From Burkholderiales bacterium (lineage in GTDB: Bacteria > Pseudomonadota > Gammaproteobacteria > Burkholderiales > Burkholderiaceae_C), in the NCBI GenBank assembly GCA_025354615.1, contig JANXMO010000299.1, positions 1-9,512 on the forward strand: a stretch of 9,512 nt of DNA. The letters are read 5' to 3'. A program made the position numbers and the translations under genes. The notes under the pieces were generated by a model that saw only the letters and a program-made list of their open reading frames with translations, was not told the origin of the DNA and ran no database searches. Shown piece by piece: positions 1 to 6,141 of the stretch (positions within the stretch are counted from its first letter, which is position 1; each line of letters opens with the position of its first letter).

Positions 1-1155
1 CCCTACGCAAGCCGCAATGTCACCAGCCAGAATTTCTTTGATTTCTTCGCGCTGGTTGGCGTGCATTTGAAGAATGCGGCCAATACGCTCCTTCTTCCCA
101 CGGATCGGGTTGTAAACCGAGTCACCGGACTTCAGGACACCCGAGTACACGCGCACGAATGTCAGTTGGCCGACATATGGATCAGTCATCAACTTGAATG
201 CCAGTGCCGCGAACTTTTCTTCGTCATTGGCTTGCCGCACAACCGGCTTTTCATCGTCATCCGTTCCTGGCACAGGCGGAATGTCGACCGGTGAAGGCAT
301 GAAATCAATCACACCATCCAGCATGCGCTGCACGCCTTTGTTTTTGAACGCCGTGCCGCAAAACATCGGTTGAATTTCTGCTGCAATCGTGCGCGCGCGA
401 ATGCCAAGTTTGACCTCTTGTTCCGACAACTCGCCGGACTCCAGGTACTTGTTCATCAACTCCTCATTCGATTCAGCTGCCGCTTCCACGAGGTTTTCAC
501 GCCACTTCTGCGCTTCGGCCAACAGGTTGGACGGAATCTCTTCGTAATTGAATTTCATGCCCTGCGACGCCTCATCCCAGATGATGGCTTTCATCTTGAT
601 CAAGTCGATCACGCCGGTGAAGTTTTCCTCGGCGCCAATCGGAATGACGACCGGCACCGGGTTCGCTTTCAGCCGAACCTTCATCTGGTCATAGACCTTG
701 TAGAAATTGGCGCCCGTGCGGTCCATCTTGTTGACAAACGCAAGACGCGGCACCTTGTACTTGTTGGCTTGCCGCCAAACCGTTTCAGATTGCGGCTGCA
801 CGCCGCCAACAGCGCAATACACCATGCAGGCGCCGTCCAACACGCGCATCGAACGCTCTACTTCAATCGTGAAGTCCACGTGCCCAGGCGTATCAATGAT
901 GTTGATGCGGTGCTCAGGGTAGGACAGCTCCATCCCTTTCCAAAAACAGGTGGTTGCAGCCGAGGTGATCGTGATGCCACGCTCTTGTTCCTGCTCCATC
1001 CAGTCCATCGTCGCAGCGCCGTCGTGCACTTCGCCAATCTTGTGATTGACGCCGGTGTAAAACAAGATGCGCTCGGTCGTGGTGGTTTTTCCGGCGTCGA
1101 TGTGAGCGGAAATACCAATGTTGCGATAACGCTCAATCGGGGTTTTGCGAGACAT
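1..1155 (-). CDS. fusA: Elongation factor G, N-terminal 385 residues (partial at left edge)
   Basis: EF-G is the cytoplasmic translational GTPase that drives tRNA-mRNA translocation on the ribosome and, with RRF, ribosome recycling. Reading leftward from the ATG at 1153-1155, the protein begins [20 protein letters not shown]. The GTPase motifs are all visible: P-loop AHIDAGKT (residues 17-24), switch I RGITITS (59-65), DTPGH (88-92) and NKMD (142-145). Domain II begins near residue 300, with [14 protein letters not shown] at about 317-330. The frame is open to the window edge and ends on a codon boundary. Family members are about 700 residues, so roughly 45% including domains III-V is missing, simply because the window ends. 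A GGAG at 1163-1166 lies 7 bases before the ATG and supports this start. It is the third gene of the str operon, 112 bp downstream of rpsG. A tuf gene often follows, outside this window. Confidence 0.98.
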   Translation of the reverse strand, partial: MSRKTPIERYRNIGISAHIDAGKTTTTERILFYTGVNHKIGEVHDGAATMDWMEQEQERGITITSAATTCFWKGMELSYPEHRINIIDTPGHVDFTIEVERSMRVLDGACMVYCAVGGVQPQSETVWRQANKYKVPRLAFVNKMDRTGANFYKVYDQMKVRLKANPVPVVIPIGAEENFTGVIDLIKMKAIIWDEASQGMKFNYEEIPSNLLAEAQKWRENLVEAAAESNEELMNKYLESGELSEQEVKLGIRARTIAAEIQPMFCGTAFKNKGVQRMLDGVIDFMPSPVDIPPVPGTDDDEKPVVRQANDEEKFAALAFKLMTDPYVGQLTFVRVYSGVLKSGDSVYNPIRGKKERIGRILQMHANQREEIKEILAGDIAACVG

Positions 1156-1189
1156 GGAATCACTCCAGAAAGAATGACAAAAACACGCG

Positions 1190-1220
1190 CCGCTCGCGGG
1201 CCATCAAAACCCCGGAGCGG
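1190..1220 (-). other. Hairpin in the rpsG-fusA intercistronic gap
   Basis: CCGCTC (1190-1195) pairs with GAGCGG (1215-1220), and the inner CGGG (1197-1200) pairs with CCCG (1211-1214). This gives about 10 bp with one bulged base and a 10-base loop. On the coding (minus) strand the stem is followed after about 5 bases by a run of five T before the fusA Shine-Dalgarno. The layout resembles a weak attenuator or a processing or stability structure; a strong terminator would be unexpected inside the str operon. A second possible stem, GCCGG (1220-1224) with CCGGC (1233-1237), lies beside it and shares one base with the first. The pairing is seen directly; the function is inferred. Confidence 0.45.
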
Positions 1221-1267
1221 CCGGAAGACAAACCGGCTCGTGGCCGGCTGTGTCAGAAGAAAAAAGC

Positions 1268-1738
1268 TTAGAAGCGGAAGTGCGAGAAAGCCTTGTTGGC
1301 CTCTGCCATACGGTGAACTTCGTCACGCTTTTTCATGGCGCCGCCACGCCCTTCCACCGCCTCCAGCAGCTCGTTGGCCAAGCGCTGGGCCATGGACTTT
1401 TCGCCTCGTTTACGAGCTGACTCTTTCAGCCAACGCATGGCCAAAGCAACACGGCGGACAGGACGCACCTCGACAGGCACTTGGTAGTTGGCACCGCCCA
1501 CACGGCGTGATTTGACTTCCACCATGGGCTTGATGTTGTTCAACGCCACCATGAAGATTTCAAGTGGATCTTTACCCGACTTTTTCTCCACTTGCTCAAG
1601 CGCACCATAAATGATTCGCTCGGCAACGGCTTTCTTGCCCGACTCCATGATCACGTTCATGAATTTGGACAAATCTACGGACCCGAACTTTGGATCAGGC
1701 AGGATGTCCCGTTTGGGGACTTCGCGACGACGAGGCAT
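1268..1738 (-). CDS. rpsG: 30S ribosomal protein S7
   Basis: S7 is a primary 16S rRNA-binding protein that nucleates assembly of the 30S head and contacts the E-site tRNA and mRNA. The 156-residue product starts [20 protein letters not shown] and carries the conserved block [20 protein letters not shown] (about residues 26-45). It ends with the typical [15 protein letters not shown]. The length equals the usual bacterial S7. The open frame could extend 11 codons upstream, but the ATG at 1736-1738 fits the family start and is preceded by a strong purine-rich Shine-Dalgarno (AAAGGAAGAG). It lies 144 bp downstream of rpsL and 112 bp upstream of fusA on the same strand. In E. coli S7 is the autogenous translational repressor of the str operon, and the structured leader described separately could serve the same role here. 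Confidence 0.99.
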   Translation of the reverse strand: MPRRREVPKRDILPDPKFGSVDLSKFMNVIMESGKKAVAERIIYGALEQVEKKSGKDPLEIFMVALNNIKPMVEVKSRRVGGANYQVPVEVRPVRRVALAMRWLKESARKRGEKSMAQRLANELLEAVEGRGGAMKKRDEVHRMAEANKAFSHFRF

Positions 1739-1780
1739 TTCTCTTCCTTTGGCTTCAGTTGCGCGGCTCAAAACCGCACC

Positions 1781-1800
1781 GAGCCGTCATTTGACGACTC
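1781..1800 (-). promoter_or_regulatory. RNA hairpin upstream of rpsG, candidate S7-responsive element
   Basis: On the coding strand GAGTCGTC pairs with GACGGCTC around an AAAT loop: 8 bp including one G-U wobble. On the plus strand the same position is a C-A mismatch, so the complete stem exists only in the operon mRNA. It sits 42 bases before the rpsG ATG. Its 3' arm GGCTC can alternatively pair with a downstream GAGCC (1766-1770), giving two mutually exclusive folds close to the rpsG Shine-Dalgarno. A further 6-bp stem, CGGCAG (1808-1813) with CTGCCG (1827-1832), lies upstream. In E. coli S7 binds the S12-S7 intercistronic region to repress translation. That this is the equivalent site is inference. 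Confidence 0.45.
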
Positions 1801-1882
1801 ACTTACTCGGCAGCACGTTGAATTGACTGCCGCGCGGTACCGGACACGATTGACAAGTGCCGGCAATAAATATATCGAAGGC

Positions 1883-2260
1883 TTATGCCTTTTTGGGACG
1901 CTTGGCGCCGTACTTCGAGCGCGACTGCTTGCGGTCTTTCACACCTTGCAAGTCCAATGAACCGCGGACGATGTGATAGCGAACACCTGGCAAGTCTTTG
2001 ACACGACCGCCGCGCACGAGCACTACGCTGTGCTCTTGCAGGTTATGGCCTTCACCACCAATATAGGAAATTATTTCAAAGCCGTTGGTCAAACGAACTT
2101 TGGCGACTTTACGAAGCGCGGAATTCGGCTTCTTGGGCGTCGTTGTGTAAACACGGGTACAAACCCCCCGGCGCTGCGGGCTACCCTGCATTGCAGGGGA
2201 CTTGGACTTGACGGTCTCGGTCTCGCGGCCATGGCGCACGAGCTGGTTGATGGTTGGCAT
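1883..2260 (-). CDS. rpsL: 30S ribosomal protein S12
   Basis: S12 lies at the decoding centre of the 30S subunit and affects translational accuracy. The 125-residue protein begins [20 protein letters not shown] and contains the family hallmarks [19 protein letters not shown] (34-52), [16 protein letters not shown] (65-80) and [12 protein letters not shown] (85-96). Lys43 and Lys88, the main sites of streptomycin-resistance mutations in E. coli, are both wild type. Asp89, the residue methylthiolated by RimO in E. coli, is conserved. The basic tail [18 protein letters not shown] is typical of betaproteobacteria. The ATG at 2258-2260 is chosen by family alignment; the only upstream in-frame alternative is a TTG 20 codons earlier. 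There is no recognisable Shine-Dalgarno before this ATG, which is odd for such a highly expressed gene. It is the first gene of the str operon. Confidence 0.99.
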   Translation of the reverse strand: MPTINQLVRHGRETETVKSKSPAMQGSPQRRGVCTRVYTTTPKKPNSALRKVAKVRLTNGFEIISYIGGEGHNLQEHSVVLVRGGRVKDLPGVRYHIVRGSLDLQGVKDRKQSRSKYGAKRPKKA

Positions 2261-2356
2261 GTAGTAGACAAGTGTTCCGTTATAAAACGCGCCTGGATGT
2301 GGAGCGCCCGTATTTCGCAAATTTCTGACGAATCAAAAAGCTGGCAATTCGAAAGC

Positions 2357-2381
2357 AAAGCTTTTTTGCAGAAAAGCCTTT
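2357..2381 (-). other. Imperfect inverted repeat in the rpsL leader
   Basis: On the coding strand AAAGGCTTTT is followed by a short loop and AAAAAGCTTT. They can form about 9 bp with one bulged G. The element lies just downstream of the proposed str promoter, at the expected 5' end of the transcript, and about 100 bases before the rpsL start. It could be a 5' stabilising hairpin. The stem is AT-rich and the function is not known. Confidence 0.3.
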
Positions 2382-2382
2382 G

Positions 2383-2411
2383 AGTATAAGGATGTAAAAC
2401 GCTGGCGGCAA
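2383..2411 (-). promoter_or_regulatory. Candidate sigma70 promoter of the str operon
   Basis: Read on the minus strand, TTGCCG (2411-2406; 4 of 6 matches to TTGACA) is followed by an exact 17-base spacer and TATACT (2388-2383; 5 of 6 matches to TATAAT). Transcription would start near position 2376, giving a leader of about 115 bases before rpsL. This is the best-spaced hexamer pair I found between the upstream small gene and rpsL. A TATAAC closer to rpsL (2284-2279) lacks a -35 partner at proper spacing. Neither has experimental support here. Confidence 0.45.
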
Positions 2412-2453
2412 GCCAAGACGTGCAAAGTCGTTCCTTGATCCTCAAATTAAAAC

Positions 2454-2735
2454 TTACAATCGTGGTGTAGACCCACTTGGCGCAGGCGCCGAGGCCATAC
2501 GGCCTTTTATTGGCTCACCAGTAGACAAAGGCACAGCAGAGGCACTTGGTGCACCGGGTCTAGCGGCCACGCGGCCTTCAACTGCCGTGCTGCCGCGTTG
2601 GCGCTTGAGGTCTTCATTGGCGCCTGGGGCCGACGCCGTTGTACCCGGTACCGGCACCGTGTTTTGAGCGGTTGCTGTATGAGCTGCCATAGCGGCAACC
2701 ATCAATAAAGGACAAGCAAAAACTGTGACGCGCAT
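2454..2735 (-). CDS. Small exported Pro/Ala/Ser-rich protein of unknown function
   Basis: A 93-codon open frame starts at the ATG at 2733-2735. The N-terminus MRVTVFACPLLMVAAMAAHT, followed by ATA then QN, looks like a Sec signal peptide: one Arg, a hydrophobic core at residues 5-18, and a probable cut after Ala23. The mature part, about 70 residues, is rich in Pro, Ala, Ser, Gly and Thr, with a short charged middle segment (NEDLKRQRGS). It has no predicted membrane segment or recognisable domain, so it would be soluble in the periplasm or outside. I do not recognise the family. The Shine-Dalgarno is weak (GAAAGA, about 7 bases before ATG). It lies between fpr and the str promoter on the same strand. 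The signal-like N-terminus and uninterrupted frame argue for a real gene, but the low-complexity remainder leaves doubt. Confidence 0.6.
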   Translation of the reverse strand: MRVTVFACPLLMVAAMAAHTATAQNTVPVPGTTASAPGANEDLKRQRGSTAVEGRVAARPGAPSASAVPLSTGEPIKGRMASAPAPSGSTPRL

Positions 2736-2742
2736 ATAAATC

Positions 2743-2758
2743 TTTCAATTGATTGAAA
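2743..2758. repeat. Short dyad TTTCAA-TTGA-TTGAAA upstream of the small exported gene
   Basis: A perfect 6-bp inverted repeat with a 4-base spacer ends 7 bases before the ATG of the 93-codon gene. In mRNA it would form a small AU-rich hairpin covering the weak ribosome-binding region. In DNA it could be an operator half-site pair. No protein binding it can be named from the sequence. Confidence 0.3.
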
Positions 2759-2813
2759 AGCGCAGTGTGAGAGACGTAAAAAATTCGGCTTGTCGGCAAC
2801 GCGCTGGCATGTA

Positions 2814-2830
2814 CGTAGTCTCGTTCCTAC
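2814..2830 (-). repeat. 17-bp repeat, left copy (downstream of fpr)
   Basis: On the minus strand this reads GTAGGAACGAGACTACG. It matches the plus-strand sequence at 3740-3756 at 15 of 17 positions, with an unbroken 11-base match. The two copies are inverted relative to each other and bracket fpr. GTAG and CTAC within this copy can also form a tiny hairpin. It may be a degenerate member of a dispersed repeat family or a coincidence. Confidence 0.25.
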
Positions 2831-2866
2831 AACGGACGGCAACAAACCACGTAGCACGCAAACAAA

Positions 2867-3640
2867 TCACTGTTCAACGAAAGCACGTTCAATGACAAAG
2901 TCACCCGGCGTAGACGTGTTGCCTTCCTTGAAAGCGTGCTTTTTAAGCAAAACTTTCAAATCACGCAGCATGCCGGGGCTGCCGCAGATCATCACCCGGT
3001 CTTGTGTAGGGTCCAGCGCAGGCACTCCAAGGTCTTTGAACAGCTTGCCGCTCTCCATCAAGTCAGTAATGCGGCCGGTGTTGCTGAAAGATTCACGCGT
3101 CACTGTTGGGTAATAGCGCAACTGGCTGGCCACCATTTCACCCAGCAGCTCATGGGCGGGCAAATGCTCGGTCAACAAGTCGTGGTAAGCAAGTTCGTCG
3201 ACCAATCTGACGCCGTGAACCAGAATCACCTGCTCAAACTTTTCATACGTTTGAGGATCGCGCACGATGCTCATGAAGGGCGCCAACCCTGTACCCGTTG
3301 CCAACAAATACAGGCGCTTGCCAGGCAAAAGATAGTCGACGACCAGCGTGCCTGTCGGCTTGCGGCCGACCAGAAGCGTGTCACCGACCTGGATATGTTG
3401 CAACCGCGATGTAAGCGGCCCATCTGCCACTTTGATGCTGAGAAATTCGAGATGGTCTTCGTAGTTGGCGCTGACGACGCTGTAAGCGCGCAACAGCGGT
3501 TTGCCGTCCACCCGCAGGCCGATCATCGTGAAGTGGCCGTTTGAAAAGCGCAGCGATGGTTCGCGCGTGGTGGTAAAGGTGAACAGGCGGTCTGTCCAGT
3601 GGTGGACGCTCAACACACGTTCTTCATTGAAAGCACTCAT
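2867..3640 (-). CDS. fpr: Ferredoxin/flavodoxin-NADP(+) reductase
   Basis: This soluble FAD enzyme passes electrons between NADPH and ferredoxin or flavodoxin. It supplies reduced carriers for Fe-S cluster, radical and stress-repair enzymes, and in enterobacteria it is part of the superoxide response. The 257-residue protein begins MSAFNEERVLSVHHWTDRLF. An FAD-binding barrel occupies about residues 1-95, with RAYS (51-54) as the flavin-contacting motif and GPLTSRLQ (74-81). An NADP-binding Rossmann half follows, with ATGTGLAPFMSI (114-125) and VMICGSPGML (about 214-223). The C-terminus FVIERAFVEQ is typical of the bacterial Fpr subclass. The frame can be extended four codons to a TTG, but the ATG at 3638-3640 matches the family start and has a GAAG about 7 bases upstream. 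It is transcribed away from the asmA/pqi block and stands alone. Confidence 0.95.
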   Translation of the reverse strand: MSAFNEERVLSVHHWTDRLFTFTTTREPSLRFSNGHFTMIGLRVDGKPLLRAYSVVSANYEDHLEFLSIKVADGPLTSRLQHIQVGDTLLVGRKPTGTLVVDYLLPGKRLYLLATGTGLAPFMSIVRDPQTYEKFEQVILVHGVRLVDELAYHDLLTEHLPAHELLGEMVASQLRYYPTVTRESFSNTGRITDLMESGKLFKDLGVPALDPTQDRVMICGSPGMLRDLKVLLKKHAFKEGNTSTPGDFVIERAFVEQ

Positions 3641-3690
3641 AAACAACTTCAATCAGGTCAAAAAGGTTGCGGGCGTTAATAAAGTCAAAC

Positions 3691-3703
3691 GCACCGAAGG
3701 TGC
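3691..3703 (-). other. Small GC-rich hairpin in the fpr leader
   Basis: GCACC pairs with GGTGC around a 3-base loop, 51 bases upstream of the fpr ATG. If the fpr transcript starts upstream of it, the hairpin would be near its 5' end. It is equally readable as a short DNA dyad. Function unknown. Confidence 0.3.
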
Positions 3704-3739
3704 GGAGCCACATTTTGGAGGCAGTTGCATGAAGGTGGC

Positions 3740-3756
3740 GTAGGAACGAGCCCACG
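3740..3756 (+). repeat. 17-bp repeat, right copy (upstream of fpr)
   Basis: GTAGGAACGAGCCCACG on the plus strand is the partner of the inverted copy at 2814-2830 (15 of 17 identical). It lies 100 bp upstream of the fpr start. A match of this quality somewhere in a window this size is not surprising; the flanking of a single gene is the only reason to record it. Confidence 0.25.
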
Positions 3757-3806
3757 CTTACAGTTGTTGCACGCCGATGGCAAAACCGCTGGAATCACTT
3801 CACGCT

Positions 3807-3841
3807 TTGCTGTCGTGACAAAAATTCCCTGATGACAGCAA
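3807..3841. promoter_or_regulatory. 8-bp inverted repeat, candidate operator upstream of the asmA-like gene
   Basis: TTGCTGTC (3807-3814) and GACAGCAA (3834-3841) are perfect reverse complements separated by 19 bases. The centres of the arms are 27 bases apart. The region lies 55-89 bases before the asmA-like ATG. The right arm sits just before an AT-rich GATATTTTT and the left arm just before GTGACA, so it overlaps the likely promoter zone. This suits a dimeric regulator with separated half-sites or an mRNA stem with a large loop. The repeat is seen directly; the role is inferred. Confidence 0.35.
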
Positions 3842-3895
3842 GATATTTTTGCACCGTGCACGTTGTTGCGCCGTCTTGCAACCACTTTTAAAACC

Positions 3896-6022
3896 ATGAC
3901 TTCGACGATTCCCACGCAACGGCGCTTCTTGCCAGCATTCTCACTTGTCATATTGCTTTTACTTGCTCTTATCGCATTTTTTGAATGGCAAGGCTGGCCT
4001 TTTTTGGCGGCGCCCGCTCAGCGGGCCCTGAGCAACATGTTGCACCGGGATGTTCATTTTGGTGACCCCAGTGGTCCGCCGCAGCTACGCGTTCACCTGC
4101 TCGGCCACCTCAAAATTGCAGCACCACGCATTGAAATCGGCGCGCCCAGTTGGAGCAAAGCGCCACCGATGTTGGTTGCCGAGAACGCCGTTTTGGTGTT
4201 GGACTGGACGGCGTTGTGGAAAGCATGGCGCGGCCAGCCGCTTGTCGTGCGCGAACTCCATGCCACACGGGCGGATATTGAAGTCGAGCGCTTGACCGAT
4301 GGCCGGGCATCGTGGCAATTCGATGCTTCAAAACCTGGGCAGGCGGCAACGCCTTTGCCGCAGTTCGGCCGCCTGACGATTGACAACGGCAGCGTGCGTT
4401 GGACGGACGCACTTTTGGCAGCCGATGTGCAGGCCCACTTCGCCTTGCGAGATGGCCGGGAAGGGCTGATGCCTGCAGCTTTCCCTACAGCTTCCGCAGC
4501 CGCAAGCGTTGCTTCAGCGGCAAACTCTGCGTCCGCCCCACTCGCTGCGGCATCTGCTGCAAATGGCTTGCATGTGGACGCGAAGGGTCGCTGGAAGGGG
4601 CTTCCGCTGGCGGCGCAGTTGCACACCAGTGGCTTGCTGCCGTGGGTGAGCGGCGATGCGGCAGCGCCTGCAGTACCGGTGCAGTTGCACGGCAATCTTG
4701 GGGGTGCGCGGCTGAATTTTCAGGGCAGTGTGACCGACGCGTTGCATTTCAACGCAATGCACGGCCGCTATACGCTTGGCGGGCCGTCGCTGGCCGCCGT
4801 GGGTGATGTGCTGGGCGTCACGCTTCCCACCACTCATCCATTCCAGACGCAAGGCCTGGTGGCCCGCGAGGGCGACGTCTGGCGCTTGGTTATCGAATCG
4901 GCGCGGGTGGGTGACAGCCGGCTCAACGGCGCCTTCAGTTTCGATCAAAGCCGTGCCAAGCCCTTGCTGGCCGGCCGCCTGGGCGGCAACATGCTGAAGC
5001 TGGCTGACTTGGCGCCGGCCATCGGCAAGCAAGAGCGGCACAGCCGTGCGCCTTCCGCGGCGGCCAGCGCTGCGGATTCAGCCCAGCCCGGCCGCGTGCT
5101 ACCTGACCGCGCGTTCGATTTGCCGTCGCTGCGCGCCATGGATGCCAACGTGCTGGTTGACATCGAGACGGTTGACCTCAATACCGGCGGCCTGGAGCCG
5201 CTGCATCCGCTGCGTGGCCATCTGAAACTGGCCAATGGCGTGCTGACTTTGACCGATCTGGATGCGCGCACGGCGCAAGGCCGTGTCGGCGGCAGCGTCC
5301 AGCTCGATGGCCAATCGGCTCGCGCCCAATGGTCGACCGATCTGCATTGGGACGATATCCGTTTGGAAAACTTCATTCATCAAACACGCGCCAAGGGCGC
5401 ACCCCCCTGGATTGCCGGCCAGCTGCGTGGGCAGGCCAAGCTGGCGGGCGAAGGCCGCTCCACGGCCAGCATATTGGCCAGTTTGCGGGGCAACGTCCGC
5501 ACGCAATTGCGGGACGGCGCCGTTTCGCACCTGGCCGTTGAAGCGGGCGGGCTGGATGTGGCGCAAGCACTGGGTGTGCTGGTGCGTGGCGACCAGGCGT
5601 TGCCGGTACAGTGCGCCGTGGCTGATCTGACCGTTGACAAAGGGCGCATGACACCGCGTGTGATGGTGATCGACACGCTCGATTCGGCCTTGTGGATCGA
5701 CGGTTCGCTGTCACTGGCCGATGAGTCACTCGACTTGCGAGCCGTGGTCAGCCCTAAAGACTTCAGCCCTCTGACGCTGCGCACGCCGATTCATGTGCGT
5801 GGCAGCTTTTCGGCGCCAGAGGTGTCGCTTGAAAAAGGCCCGCTGGTGCGCACGATCGGGGGCGCCGCGCTGTTGGCGCTCATCAACCCACTCGCGGCGT
5901 TGATTCCGCTGTTCGACCAGGCGCAAACGGCGCAAGCCGACCGCGGTGCCGCCGGCTGTACGGACTTGGTCCGCCGCGGCCAGGCGGCGCGTGCGGTGCC
6001 GCCGCGCAAAGCCAAACGTTGA
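3896..6022 (+). CDS. AsmA family inner-membrane/periplasmic protein
   Basis: AsmA-like proteins are anchored in the inner membrane and extend into the periplasm. Relatives such as TamB, YhdP and YdbH are implicated in phospholipid transport to the outer membrane. The 708-residue product has a short basic N-terminus and one membrane segment at about residues 12-29 (LPAFSLVILLLLALIAFF). The AsmA N-terminal pattern follows: LRVHLLGHLKI (about 64-74) and LDWTALWKAWRGQPLVVREL near 102-121. The AsmA C-terminal region includes LRDGAVSHLAVEAGGLDVAQ (about 539-558), VSPKDFSPLTLRTPIHVRGS and GGAALLALINPLAALIPLFD near the end. Two Ala/Ser-rich, probably disordered stretches occur near residues 195-225 and 383-396. 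The ATG at 3896 is preferred over the in-frame TTG at 3863 because it places the basic N-terminus directly before the membrane segment; neither has a Shine-Dalgarno. It is 119 bp upstream of the pqi genes on the same strand, and which AsmA paralogue it represents is unclear. Confidence 0.88.
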   Translation: MTSTIPTQRRFLPAFSLVILLLLALIAFFEWQGWPFLAAPAQRALSNMLHRDVHFGDPSGPPQLRVHLLGHLKIAAPRIEIGAPSWSKAPPMLVAENAVLVLDWTALWKAWRGQPLVVRELHATRADIEVERLTDGRASWQFDASKPGQAATPLPQFGRLTIDNGSVRWTDALLAADVQAHFALRDGREGLMPAAFPTASAAASVASAANSASAPLAAASAANGLHVDAKGRWKGLPLAAQLHTSGLLPWVSGDAAAPAVPVQLHGNLGGARLNFQGSVTDALHFNAMHGRYTLGGPSLAAVGDVLGVTLPTTHPFQTQGLVAREGDVWRLVIESARVGDSRLNGAFSFDQSRAKPLLAGRLGGNMLKLADLAPAIGKQERHSRAPSAAASAADSAQPGRVLPDRAFDLPSLRAMDANVLVDIETVDLNTGGLEPLHPLRGHLKLANGVLTLTDLDARTAQGRVGGSVQLDGQSARAQWSTDLHWDDIRLENFIHQTRAKGAPPWIAGQLRGQAKLAGEGRSTASILASLRGNVRTQLRDGAVSHLAVEAGGLDVAQALGVLVRGDQALPVQCAVADLTVDKGRMTPRVMVIDTLDSALWIDGSLSLADESLDLRAVVSPKDFSPLTLRTPIHVRGSFSAPEVSLEKGPLVRTIGGAALLALINPLAALIPLFDQAQTAQADRGAAGCTDLVRRGQAARAVPPRKAKR

Positions 6023-6141
6023 AGTCTCGAAATGAACCGCAGCCTGCAACACCATGCAAGCGCACTCGCGGGCAGCCGCAAACCAAGTGCTGTCAAGGCA
6101 GATCGCCAGACGTTTTGGTAATTGACTGAGTAAACGTTCCT
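6023..6141 (+). other. Gap between the asmA-like gene and the first pqi gene
   Basis: This 119-bp region holds a minor GCGG-GCAG-CCGC dyad (6068-6079) without a following T run, so I see no terminator. No good promoter hexamer pair is apparent, though TGGTAAT (6116-6122) could serve as an extended -10-like element. The genes may therefore be cotranscribed, but this is not shown. Confidence 0.4.

Larger units (their letters stand above)
3641..3895. other. Divergent intergenic region between fpr and the asmA-like gene
   Basis: This 255-bp stretch must hold the control regions of fpr (leftward) and the asmA-like gene (rightward). It contains a GCACC-GAA-GGTGC hairpin (3691-3703) in the probable fpr leader, an 8-bp inverted repeat at 3807-3841, and the right copy of a 17-bp repeat (3740-3756). 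I found no convincing pair of -35/-10 hexamers for either gene. TTGACT on the minus strand (3687-3682) and GTGACA on the plus strand (3815-3820) are possible -35 elements, but neither has a good -10 at normal spacing. No protein gene is supported here. Confidence 0.6.

Noticed and set aside
370..1515. Long plus-strand open frame opposite fusA and rpsG
   Set aside because: It is antisense to two unambiguous conserved genes, its translation resembles no family, and it spans the gap between them. It is a shadow of high-GC coding sequence.
2279..2284. TATAAC close to rpsL as the str promoter -10
   Set aside because: No acceptable -35 at 16-18 bases upstream (the bases there are GC-rich). The TTGCCG/TATACT pair further upstream has exact 17-base spacing and is preferred, though the nearer site cannot be excluded.
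2778..2783. Run of six T on the minus strand downstream of fpr as a Rho-independent terminator
   Set aside because: The preceding GCCG-ACAA-GCCG is a direct, not inverted, repeat, so there is no stem to make a terminator.
3769..3785. GCAC followed by CAAAA upstream of the asmA-like gene, resembling a SoxS box
   Set aside because: As I remember the SoxS consensus, the two parts are separated by 7 bases; here it is 8, and the spacer is GC-rich. Many betaproteobacteria also lack SoxS. Not supported.
3685..3951. 88-codon minus-strand frame covering the fpr upstream region and the asmA-like start
   Set aside because: It overlaps the N-terminus of the asmA-like gene, has no recognisable domain, and its Cys/Arg-rich composition looks like random translation.
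4093..4695. Long minus-strand frame within the asmA-like gene
   Set aside because: It is antisense to a conserved reading frame, and its content follows from Ala-rich, high-GC codon usage on the other strand.
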